Origin: JBMNCQ01 sp049366715 | GTDB lineage: Bacteria > Bacillota > Peptococcia > Peptococcales > BICA1-8 | Direction: 5' to 3' | Length of the DNA stretch: 64,000 nt | Assembly: GCA_049366715.1 (NCBI GenBank) | Contig: JBMNCQ010000059.1 | Span: 62,001 to 126,000, forward strand | Shown here: piece by piece, positions 26,164-34,059 of the stretch | Numbering within the stretch: position 1 is the stretch's first letter | How the letters are laid out: every line of letters starts with the position of its first letter | Program-made: the position numbers and the translations under genes | The notes under the pieces: generated by a model | Seen by the model: only the letters and a program-made list of their open reading frames with translations | Database searches by the model: none | What the model was told of the DNA's origin: nothing

Positions 26164-27744
26164 GTGCGAAATAAAGTAATGTCTGCCCGTGCAGCGGTAA
26201 ATCTTATTAAAACGGGAGACACCGTAGCAATATCCGGCTTCGTGGGCTTGTGTCATCCGGAAGAAATCTCCGCAGAAATTGAGAAAAGTTTTCTGGAAAC
26301 AGCAGCCCCTAACAGCCTTACCCTTGTCTACGCTGCGGGACAGGGAGACAGTAAAGAAAAATGTATGAATCACTTTGGTCATCAAAATCTGGTCAAAAGA
26401 GTCGTCGGCGGTCATTGGAATATGGCTCCCAGACTGGGCCGGCTGGCTATGGAAAACAAATGTGAAGCTTATAATTTTCCGCAAGGAGTATTATTGCATT
26501 TATTCCGGAATATTGCCGGCGGCAAACCCGGTGTTATTAGCCATGTCGGTCTAAAGACTTTTGTTGATCCCAGGGTCGAAGGCGGTAAACTGAATGAGGC
26601 AGCCCGGGAAGATCTTGTGGAGTTAATTAATTTAGCAGGCCGGGAGTGGCTTTTCTACAAATCCTATCCCATCAACGTAGGGATCATCCGGGGTACCACT
26701 GCCGATGAGAAAGGCAATATCACTATGGAAAAAGAGGGGTTATATGTGGAAGCTTTACTGGTTGCCCAGGCGGCTAAAAATTCCGGAGGTCTTGTAATTG
26801 CCCAGGTTGAACGCATTGCCCAATGCGGTTCTCTTAATCCCAAGCATGTTAAAGTACCCGGTATCTATGTCGATGCCATTGTAATAGCGAAACCGGAAAA
26901 TCACTGGCAGAACAATTGCCGGGAGTATGATCCTTGTGTAGCCGGTGAGATAAGAATGCCCCTTACTGCGATCAAACCAATGCCTTTAGACGAAAGAAAA
27001 ATAATTGCCCGCAGGGCTGTGCTGGAATTGGTTCCTGAAGCCGTCGTCAATCTGGGGATCGGCATCCCGGACGGGGTTGCTGCCGTAGCGAATGAGGAAG
27101 GAATGGGCGATATGATGACGCTAACGGTAGAATCCGGTCCTGTAGGGGGAGTACCCACCGGCGGCCTGGATTTTGGCGCAGCTTTGAATGCTGAGGCTAT
27201 TTTAGAGCATCACTCCCAGTTTGATTTTTATGACGGGGGAGGGCTGGATTTAGCTTACCTAGGGTTAGCCCAAGCCGATGCAAAAGGCAATATCAACGTG
27301 AGTAAGTTTGGCACCAGAATTGCCGGCTGCGGAGGATTCATCAATATTACGCAAAATGCCAAAAAAGTTGTATTCTGCGGAACACTCACCGCCGGAGGTT
27401 TAAAAATCCAGGTAGCCGCCGGCAAATTAAATATCGTTCAAGAAGGCCGAAACAAAAAATTTGTTCCTCAGGTACAGCAGATAACTTTCAGCGGAGAATA
27501 CGCCCGGGAAAAAGGTCAGCCGGTGCTCTATGTCACCGAACGGGCTGTCTTTGCTTTAACACCTGAGGGCGTTATCTTAACGGAAATCGCACCGGGTGTA
27601 GATCTGGAAAAAGATGTACTGGCCCAGATAGATTTTCAAGTTGAAGTTTCCCCGAACCTTAAAGTTATGGATGAGCGCATTTTCCATCAGGAGCCGATGG
27701 GAATTAAAGATGAAATTATGAAAAAAAATCAGGAGGTTTTATGA
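26164..27744 (+). CDS. Propionate/acetate-type CoA-transferase
   Basis: A 526-residue class I CoA-transferase with fused alpha and beta halves, like propionate CoA-transferase (Pct) and YdiF. It moves CoA from acetyl-CoA or another acyl-CoA to a short carboxylic or hydroxy acid. Glu323 in TLTVESGPVGG is at the position of the covalent-intermediate glutamate of Pct-type enzymes. The GTG start at 26164 follows AAAGGAGGGG and gives the family length; a longer in-frame reading without a ribosome site is rejected. It is the first gene after the sigma-54 promoter and overlaps the crotonase gene by 4 bp. Confidence 0.92.
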   Translation: MRNKVMSARAAVNLIKTGDTVAISGFVGLCHPEEISAEIEKSFLETAAPNSLTLVYAAGQGDSKEKCMNHFGHQNLVKRVVGGHWNMAPRLGRLAMENKCEAYNFPQGVLLHLFRNIAGGKPGVISHVGLKTFVDPRVEGGKLNEAAREDLVELINLAGREWLFYKSYPINVGIIRGTTADEKGNITMEKEGLYVEALLVAQAAKNSGGLVIAQVERIAQCGSLNPKHVKVPGIYVDAIVIAKPENHWQNNCREYDPCVAGEIRMPLTAIKPMPLDERKIIARRAVLELVPEAVVNLGIGIPDGVAAVANEEGMGDMMTLTVESGPVGGVPTGGLDFGAALNAEAILEHHSQFDFYDGGGLDLAYLGLAQADAKGNINVSKFGTRIAGCGGFINITQNAKKVVFCGTLTAGGLKIQVAAGKLNIVQEGRNKKFVPQVQQITFSGEYAREKGQPVLYVTERAVFALTPEGVILTEIAPGVDLEKDVLAQIDFQVEVSPNLKVMDERIFHQEPMGIKDEIMKKNQEVL

Positions 27745-28526
27745 TGAACTTTAATAATCTTTTAATCAGTAAAGAGGAGAAAATCGCTATTGTTACGATT
27801 AACCGGCCTAAGGTTTTAAATGCCTTGAACAAAGAAACTTTATTAGAAATCAAGGAAGCTTTTACCGGCCTTGCTCAGGATATGGAGGTAAAGAGTATTA
27901 TCCTTACCGGGAGTGGTGAAAAGGCCTTTGTAGCCGGAGCGGATATTTCCTATATGCAGCCGTTACAGGCTATGGATGCCTTTGAATTCGGCAAAATGGG
28001 CCAGGAGGCCTTCATGGCTATTGAAGGTTCACCCAAACCGGTAATTGCGGCAGTTAACGGTTTTGCCCTGGGGGGAGGCAATGAAATAGCAATGGCCTGT
28101 GATCTCCGTATCGCCGCTGAGAATGCCAAATTCGGGCAACCGGAGATCAGCCTGGGTATTATTCCCGGTTTTGCCGGTACACAGCGTTTGCCCCGTTTAA
28201 TAGGCAAAACCAAAGCGAAAGAATTGATCTATACCGGTGATATGATTGATGCTCAGGAAGCCTACCGGATCGGATTGGTCAATAAAGTAGTACCGTTAGC
28301 CGAGTTATTGCCCGAGGCTAAAAAAATGGCCGGAAAAATAGCGGCCAAAGGGGCCCTGTCCTTAAAAGCAGCTAAATCCGCCGTAGATATCGGCTTAGAA
28401 ACTGATTTTGCCACCGGCAGTATTCATGAAGCCGAGCTGTTTGGACTTTGCTTCTCAACAGCAGACCAAAAAGAAGGAATGACAGCTTTTTTAGAAAAAA
28501 GAAAAGCGCAATTTCAAGATAAATAA
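27741..28526 (+). CDS. Enoyl-CoA hydratase (crotonase)
   Basis: A 261-residue crotonase. Both catalytic glutamates are present, Glu115 in GGGNEIAM and Glu135 in FGQPEISLG, and the oxyanion-hole segment is AFVAGADIS (62-70), so it should hydrate trans-2-enoyl-CoA to the (S)-3-hydroxyacyl-CoA. The ATGATG start overlaps the CoA-transferase stop. It sits between a CoA-transferase and a MaoC hydratase of opposite expected stereochemistry. Short-chain (crotonyl) specificity is likely but not proven. Confidence 0.92.
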   Translation: MMNFNNLLISKEEKIAIVTINRPKVLNALNKETLLEIKEAFTGLAQDMEVKSIILTGSGEKAFVAGADISYMQPLQAMDAFEFGKMGQEAFMAIEGSPKPVIAAVNGFALGGGNEIAMACDLRIAAENAKFGQPEISLGIIPGFAGTQRLPRLIGKTKAKELIYTGDMIDAQEAYRIGLVNKVVPLAELLPEAKKMAGKIAAKGALSLKAAKSAVDIGLETDFATGSIHEAELFGLCFSTADQKEGMTAFLEKRKAQFQDK

Positions 28527-28555
28527 ATCGGTGTCTGTACAAAGGAGGAAGAATT

Positions 28556-28993
28556 ATGGCTCATCATCATAGTTCCCTTGTTATTGAAAGGACCTTTGCG
28601 GAAATTTCCGTCGGGGATACAGCGGAAGTAACGAAAACGATTACGGAGGCTGATGTGATAAATTTTGCAGGGATAATCGGCGACTTTAATCCTCTGCACG
28701 TCAATAAAGAATTTGCACAAACAAGTATGTTTGGTCAACGGGTAGCTCATGGCATGCTGACGGCTTCTTTTATTTCTACTATTGTCGGCACCTGCATTCC
28801 CGGGATAAATGCACTGTATTTATCCCAAGAAGTAAAGTTTATCAAACCGGTATTCATTAACGATACGATTACAGTTAAAGCGGAAGTTGTCGAAAAGATT
28901 GAACATAAACGCAGGGTGGTACTCAAGACAGATATTTATAATCAACGGGAAGAGATGGTGGTTGCAGGTAAAGGCGTTGCCATGGTGATGTAA
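28556..28993 (+). CDS. MaoC-family (R)-specific enoyl-CoA hydratase
   Basis: A 145-residue hot-dog-fold hydratase like PhaJ. The hydratase-2 motif is intact: GDFNPLHVN with catalytic Asp43 and His48, followed by AHGMLTASF. It should interconvert (R)-3-hydroxyacyl-CoA and trans-2-enoyl-CoA. It begins with MAHHHSS, an ordinary but histidine-rich start, after AAAGGAGGAAG. Together with the upstream crotonase it could epimerise (R)- and (S)-3-hydroxyacyl-CoA through the enoyl-CoA. Confidence 0.92.
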   Translation: MAHHHSSLVIERTFAEISVGDTAEVTKTITEADVINFAGIIGDFNPLHVNKEFAQTSMFGQRVAHGMLTASFISTIVGTCIPGINALYLSQEVKFIKPVFINDTITVKAEVVEKIEHKRRVVLKTDIYNQREEMVVAGKGVAMVM

Positions 28994-29058
28994 AAATAAA
29001 GATTTACGGGTGAAGCGGGCTGCCGCTTCACCCCATTGAAGATAGAAGGAGGAAAAGT

Positions 29059-30354
29059 ATGTTTGATGTAATAATATTACCTTTAAGTTTGCTGCTCTTT
29101 GCCTATCTGGCTTTTCAAAAATGGAGCGCAGTTCTGATCGGTCCTCTGGTGTCTATTATTGTAATTATCCTGGCTAAACTGCCTCTTTTTGAGAGTATGT
29201 TAGGTCCTTATATGGAAAGTTCCGCCGGTTATATGAAAAATTTTTACCTGGTATTCTTGGTTGGTGCCCTTTTTGGAGCAGTTTATCAGGAGACCAAAGG
29301 GGCAGAGTCTATTGCCCATGCGATGGTGAAACTAACGAAAGGAAAGTATGCCGCCCCGTTGATTATGACGATTACCGGATTACTGACTTTTGGCGGGATC
29401 AGCGGTTTCGTGATCTTTTTTGCGATGTATCCGATTACATTGGAACTGTTCCGTAGTTCCAACATTACCAGGCGTTTAATACCGGCGACAATTTCGGCCG
29501 GGTGCTGGACGTGGTCAATGAACAGCCCCGGTACACCTGCTATTCAGAATATTATCCCTATGCGTTATCTGGGAACATCTTCCATGGCCGCACCGATAAC
29601 CGGGACAATTTCCGGCTTGGTTCAGTTCGGATTAATTTTTCTCTGGCTGGAATATAGAGCCCGTAAGCTTCAGGGCAAAGGAGAAGGTTTCAGTGACGCC
29701 GGTCTTGCTAAAAGCCAGGCAGCAGGAAATATGGAGAACCAGGACTTACCGAAACCTCTTTTCGCTATTATTCCGCCTATTGTAATTCTTGTTCTTTTTA
29801 ATGTGTTTAAAGTGCCGGTAGAAGGTGCGGTTATGATCGGTACGTTGCTGGCTATGGCACTTTTTTGGAAACACGGTAAAAGTTTTGATAACTGGATTCA
29901 AATCCTCAATAAAGGCGGTGTCAACTCCTGTATAGCCATTTTAAATACAGCTCTGGTTGTCGGTTTTGCCGGAGTGGTCCGGGAAACCCCCGGTTTCATG
30001 AAAATTATTGACGGATTAAAAGAATTTAACCTTCCTCCCCTGGTCTTTGTAGCAATCACCGTAGCCATCGCAGCCGGAGCTGCCGGTTCGGCATCCGGCG
30101 GTCTGGGGGCTGCCTTCGAAGCTTTGAAATCTACTTATGCCGCCATGGGAGTTAAAATGGAAAACGTTCACCGGGTTTCCGCCATTGCCGCAGGCACTTT
30201 AGATACCCTGCCTCATCAGGGAGCACAGATTACCCTGCTGGCTATCTGCGGCATGACCCATAAGGAAGCTTACTGGGATATTTTCATTACGCAGATTATC
30301 ATTCCTCTTATAGCCCTGGCCGTGATCATTCCTCTAATGGCTATGGGTTTATGA
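29059..30354 (+). CDS. GntP-family permease
   Basis: A 431-residue membrane protein of about 12 helices in the GntP (gluconate/3-hydroxybutyrate) permease family. The segments TITGLLTFGGISGFVIFFAMYP and GAAGSASGGLGAAFEAL are family-like. Members import gluconate, other sugar acids or 3-hydroxybutyrate with protons. As the last gene of the sigma-54 CoA-transferase operon, import of a short hydroxy acid that the CoA-transferase then activates is the simplest reading. It is followed by a terminator. Confidence 0.88.
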   Translation: MFDVIILPLSLLLFAYLAFQKWSAVLIGPLVSIIVIILAKLPLFESMLGPYMESSAGYMKNFYLVFLVGALFGAVYQETKGAESIAHAMVKLTKGKYAAPLIMTITGLLTFGGISGFVIFFAMYPITLELFRSSNITRRLIPATISAGCWTWSMNSPGTPAIQNIIPMRYLGTSSMAAPITGTISGLVQFGLIFLWLEYRARKLQGKGEGFSDAGLAKSQAAGNMENQDLPKPLFAIIPPIVILVLFNVFKVPVEGAVMIGTLLAMALFWKHGKSFDNWIQILNKGGVNSCIAILNTALVVGFAGVVRETPGFMKIIDGLKEFNLPPLVFVAITVAIAAGAAGSASGGLGAAFEALKSTYAAMGVKMENVHRVSAIAAGTLDTLPHQGAQITLLAICGMTHKEAYWDIFITQIIIPLIALAVIIPLMAMGL

Positions 30355-30368
30355 CAAAGAGGCTGATT

Positions 30369-30401
30369 AAAAGGGGAGATCCTTTCAGGATTTCCCCTTT
30401 T
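30369..30401 (+). terminator. Terminator after GntP permease
   Basis: AAAAGGGGAGATCC (30369-30382) pairs with GGATTTCCCCTTTT (30388-30401) with one mismatch and a 5-nt loop; the T-rich end of the stem and following TAATTTCTCTTT supply the U tract. Confidence 0.8.
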
Positions 30402-30685
30402 AATTTCTCTTTAAGTTGTAATAAAATTCCTTTTGAGAATTAGTATCAATTAAAACAGTGCTTATCAGGAAATAAATTGTATTTTCTGCGAATTTACAGG
30501 GAAAAATTTAGCAAAAATATTTTCAAATGATAAACATTTTCAATAACTTCATGCAATTATAAATATTCAGAAAAATAACTATTGAATAATTATGAATAGT
30601 GTCGTAAAATGACACTAGCAGATAGTCCCTCATCATTGATGGGCTGTATGCCTGGTCTAATTTAATTTATTAAGGAGGGCTTTAT
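30402..30685. other. AT-rich control region before second permease
   Basis: About 280 bp without a gene. It contains a 19-bp palindrome AGTGTC-N7-GACACT (30598-30616) and a second near-palindrome CATCATTGATG (around 30631-30641), both within 90 bp of the start of the next gene; these are candidate operator sites for the FCD regulator encoded two genes on. No sigma-54 element was found. Confidence 0.5.
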
Positions 30686-32077
30686 ATGGACACACAAGTA
30701 ACACTTACCTCACTGCACTACATTTATTTTGCCATCGTACTTCTTATAATTGGAGTAATGGCGGCAAGGCGTGACACTGTATTACCTTGTATTATCGGTC
30801 TTTTTGTCATTGGTTTAACTGCAAAAGGAAGCCTGGTGGGCGCAATTCAGGTAATGTTCAATGCTTTAATGGCCGCCGGCGGAGAGTTTCTAGGTCTTAT
30901 CGTTGTTATTTCTCTTGTTGTTGCTATGAGTAAAGCTATGGCTGATACCGGTACGGATTATCTGGTTATGCGGCCGGCTGCTAAAGTAATGGTGAACAGA
31001 AACGTAGCTTTCTTTGCAATGGGTTTTGCGATGCTGATTGTTTCCTGGTTTGTCTGGCCTTCTCCTGCCGTGGCTTTAATCGGTGCTCTGTTATTGCCTG
31101 TTGCGATCCGGGCAGGTTTACCGGCTGTCGGTGCCGCTGTGGCCATGAATATTTTTGGTCATGGGATAGGGTTATCCAGTGACTGGATCATCCAGGGTGC
31201 TCCCGGTATTACATCGAAAGCCGCAGGTCTGGCGGATGCAACTGCAGTAACTTATCCCGGCGCACCTTTGTATATTGTCATGGGCGTTGTTACAGTTGCT
31301 GTTGCCTTTGTTATGCTCCAAAAGGATTTAAAGAAAAATGCAGCCTTATATGATAAAGAATTACAGCAGGCCACTCTGGATGAACAGAATGAGAAGCGTA
31401 GTTATAGTATCGTATCTTACATTTTTGCGTTTTTGATTCCTATTGCTTTTATTGCTGACGTAGCTGCCATGCTGATTTTTGATCTGGTAGGCGGAGATGC
31501 TACCGCTTTAATCGGAGGAACAGCTTTACTGTTGACGGCTCTTCTAGCCATCTTTGAATTTAAAGGTGAATCTTTAGAAAAAGTTACCGATTATGTCAGG
31601 GACGGATTCTTATTCGGTATTAAAATCTTTGCTCCCGTAATTGTCATTGGTGCCTTTTTCTTCTTAGGCAGTGAAGGTACGGCGAAAGCAATCCTGGGTC
31701 CCGACGCTACCGGTCTGTTGAGTGATTTAGGAAACTATTTAGCTCAAAATGCTCCGTTAAGTAAAGCTCCTGTTGCTTTTATCACTTTAATCATCGGCGG
31801 AATTACCGGTCTGGACGGTTCCGGTTTTTCAGGTCTTCCGCTGGTCGGGTCACTGGCTCAAACTTTCGGTACTGCTATTGACGGAAATATAGGTGTGCTG
31901 GCAGCTTTAGGGCAGTTAAGCTCTGTATGGGTTGGCGGCGGAACGATCATTCCCTGGGGCTTAATCCCCGTTGCAGCTATTTGCGGGGTCGAACCAATGG
32001 ATTTAGCGCGGAGAAATTTTATTCCCGTCGTAATTGGATTTCTAGTTACTACCATTGTTGCTATCTTTATAATATAA
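30686..32077 (+). CDS. Predicted carboxylate/ion permease
   Basis: A 463-residue integral membrane protein with about 12 helices. It has the two-fold layout of the ion-transporter superfamily, with re-entrant-like segments VSWFVWPSPAVALIGALLLPV and TGLDGSGFSGLPLVGSLAQTFG. It is not GntP-like in detail, and I do not recognise a named family. The start has AAGGAGGGC. It is followed 31 bp later by an FCD regulator, so the two may form one unit. A second transporter for the acid handled by the upstream operon is a reasonable guess. Confidence 0.65.
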   Translation: MDTQVTLTSLHYIYFAIVLLIIGVMAARRDTVLPCIIGLFVIGLTAKGSLVGAIQVMFNALMAAGGEFLGLIVVISLVVAMSKAMADTGTDYLVMRPAAKVMVNRNVAFFAMGFAMLIVSWFVWPSPAVALIGALLLPVAIRAGLPAVGAAVAMNIFGHGIGLSSDWIIQGAPGITSKAAGLADATAVTYPGAPLYIVMGVVTVAVAFVMLQKDLKKNAALYDKELQQATLDEQNEKRSYSIVSYIFAFLIPIAFIADVAAMLIFDLVGGDATALIGGTALLLTALLAIFEFKGESLEKVTDYVRDGFLFGIKIFAPVIVIGAFFFLGSEGTAKAILGPDATGLLSDLGNYLAQNAPLSKAPVAFITLIIGGITGLDGSGFSGLPLVGSLAQTFGTAIDGNIGVLAALGQLSSVWVGGGTIIPWGLIPVAAICGVEPMDLARRNFIPVVIGFLVTTIVAIFII

Positions 32078-32108
32078 TAAATGTAAATAAGTCTTCATAA
32101 ATAAAGGT

Positions 32109-32840
32109 GTGGGTTACTTGTTAACTCGGCGGGAAAGAAAAAAATTTCATATTTTAAAAATAATTCAAAAAAGTGAAGTCCCTGTAGGAGCGAATTATGT
32201 GCGCAATGAGTTGTCCAGACTGGGGATAATCATTAGTGAAGCCACTGCAGGGCGGGTTCTTATGGAATTAGATAAAGACGGGCTTACCGGAAAGGACGGT
32301 TATAAAGGACGGGTCTTAACACCTGCCGGTAAAGCAAAACTAAAACAGCTGCAGATGCAGCATGACCGCATGGAATATGGCGAAGAATTTTTCAAGATAC
32401 TGGATGGCAAAACGGAAAAAGAACTGGTGGATGTTCTGCTGGCCCGCAGAGCAATTGAGAGGGAAATTGCCCGTTTAGCCGCCGAAAATGTGACGGAAGA
32501 TATTGCCGCAGAAATTAAAACGGCGATTAAAAAACAGGAGCAACATGCGGAACTCTTTAATACCAGTCAGTATGATGCGCTCTTTCATGAATTAATCGCT
32601 AAGGCCGCCGGTAATAAAGTGCTGGCAACAATGTTATATATGATCCGCCAGGATATTCAATTAGCTCCTGCTCTGGAGTATATCCGCAAACAAGTTAATA
32701 GCTCAATTGTTGTAGACCATATCAAGATTATGGAGGCAATCGTTAACCGGGATCCGGTAAGAGCCGAGCAGGCCATGATTGAACATATCGAGAATTTGAT
32801 CCGTGATGTGAATGAATTTTGGACAAGTAAAGATAAATAA
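32109..32840 (+). CDS. FCD-domain regulator with atypical winged helix
   Basis: A 243-residue regulator. The C-terminal half is an FCD ligand/metal domain with the full ligand set (Asp and His in YDALFHELI, His in VVDHIKIMEAI, His in MIEHIENLI). The N-terminal ~80 residues are not a GntR winged helix; they resemble the NrpR/RNase R-type winged helix, seen in ILKIIQKSEVPVGANYVRNE and LTGKDGYKGRVLTPAG. That combination is uncommon. Start is GTG 32109 or TTG 32118, the latter better spaced from AAAGGTG. It follows the permease gene and is probably its regulator. Confidence 0.8.
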   Translation: MGYLLTRRERKKFHILKIIQKSEVPVGANYVRNELSRLGIIISEATAGRVLMELDKDGLTGKDGYKGRVLTPAGKAKLKQLQMQHDRMEYGEEFFKILDGKTEKELVDVLLARRAIEREIARLAAENVTEDIAAEIKTAIKKQEQHAELFNTSQYDALFHELIAKAAGNKVLATMLYMIRQDIQLAPALEYIRKQVNSSIVVDHIKIMEAIVNRDPVRAEQAMIEHIENLIRDVNEFWTSKDK

Positions 32841-32856
32841 ATTAAATTAAATTAAA

Positions 32857-32884
32857 TCCTGCCTAAACGGCAGGAATTTTTTTT
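32857..32884 (+). terminator. Terminator after FCD regulator
   Basis: TCCTGCC (32857-32863) and GGCAGGA (32869-32875) form a stem with loop TAAAC, followed by eight T. Confidence 0.9.
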
Positions 32885-32976
32885 CTTTAAGAGAAATAAA
32901 TCAGGAGCTTTAAATGAATACTAAATAATAAAAAGAATACTGCATTTTTACTGTTCTATTTTAAGGAGGCCAGGTA

Positions 32977-33645
32977 ATGATTTTAGGTAAGCACAAGAGT
33001 ACGCTTTTAATCTGTTTTATGATAATTTGTCTGATTATAGCAGGTTGTACGAAAAAAGAAAACCCTCCTGTTCAGGAAGAACCGAATTCTTCTCAGGGAG
33101 AAGAGCCTGTTAAAAAAGAACTGACTGTCAAAGATGTGTATCCTCTTAATGCAGGAGATTATTGGAAGTTTGCCGGTACAGGCAATGAATATGCATCATT
33201 TGAGCAGAAAGTGCTTTTCCGGGAAGGAGACAGAATTCAACTGCAGAATGCAACAGGCGGTACGGTAATGGCTATGATTTATGAGTTTAAAGACGGAAAG
33301 CTGATGGTTGTTTATAGTCTGGAAGAGTTCTATGAAGAGGAGAATATTCTCAACAGGGAAAATCAAATGTCCGAGGTAATATTGCAAGAGCCTATTACGG
33401 CAGGTAATAGCTGGGAATCAGGTGAGAAAAAATACACCATTGAGGCAGTGGATGTAGAAGTGGAAACTCCTGCCGGTAAATTTGCGGATTGTGTGAAGGT
33501 TACCATAGAATCAGATCAATACAATTCGCAGAGCTTTGTTTACTACAAACCGAATTTGGGTCTGGTTAAGCAAGAGTTCATTTCCGACGAATATCAAATT
33601 ACAGCAGAACTCGAAGATTATAATATTAAAACAGCAAATTTATAA
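32977..33645 (+). CDS. Lipoprotein of unknown function
   Basis: A 222-residue exported lipoprotein. The signal peptide ends in the lipobox LIIAGC (about residues 19-24), followed by an acidic Pro/Glu linker and a compact domain with YPLNAGDYWKFAGTGNEYASFEQKV and a C-terminal YYKPNLGLVKQEF. This pattern recurs in small secreted clostridial proteins of unknown role. It has a strong AAGGAGG ribosome site and appears monocistronic. Confidence 0.8.
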   Translation: MILGKHKSTLLICFMIICLIIAGCTKKENPPVQEEPNSSQGEEPVKKELTVKDVYPLNAGDYWKFAGTGNEYASFEQKVLFREGDRIQLQNATGGTVMAMIYEFKDGKLMVVYSLEEFYEEENILNRENQMSEVILQEPITAGNSWESGEKKYTIEAVDVEVETPAGKFADCVKVTIESDQYNSQSFVYYKPNLGLVKQEFISDEYQITAELEDYNIKTANL

Positions 33646-33799
33646 GCATAATTTCTTCTAGGCAGGTTATCTTAATTCTGTACTGTAAATTTATCTTACC
33701 TAAAGTGTAAGGCCGAGAAAATATGCAATGCAGGATGGATCTGTGCCGTAAGGGAACAAGCAAGGCACATTTCTGATAAACTTTGCCGGAGGTGGTTAT

Positions 33800-33961
33800 A
33801 TGGAGAAAAAAAAGCGCAAAACGCAAAAAAAACCTGTTGTTGCTCCGGGAGATGATGCTTACCTTAAGAAGGATGCTTCTCCGGAAGACATTGCAAAAGG
33901 TAATTTTACTATGGTTACATCCCTTTCATATGATGAAGTTGATGTTGCAAAAGAGGAATAA
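33800..33961 (+). CDS. Small basic/acidic protein, 53 residues
   Basis: Starts at ATG 33800 after CCGGAGGTGG and reads 53 codons to TAA at 33961. The N-terminus is strongly basic (MEKKKRKTQKK) and the C-terminus acidic (YDEVDVAKEE), with no membrane segment. A hairpin with a T run overlaps the stop codon, which supports a real monocistronic gene. Small proteins of this type are common in Clostridia without known function. I do not recognise a domain. Confidence 0.7.
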   Translation: MEKKKRKTQKKPVVAPGDDAYLKKDASPEDIAKGNFTMVTSLSYDEVDVAKEE

Positions 33962-33986
33962 CACCAGGCTTGCAGGTGTTATTTTT
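33958..33986 (+). terminator. Terminator of the 53-residue gene
   Basis: ATAACACC (33958-33965) pairs with GGTGTTAT (33975-33982) and ends in TTTTT; the stop codon of the small gene is within the left arm. Confidence 0.8.
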
Positions 33987-34059
33987 CACTTTTGAACTAT
34001 TTAAGATTAGAGATTTTCAAAATTTTTTAGGGTATGTAATGCTAGAGAGGGGGAACGAA

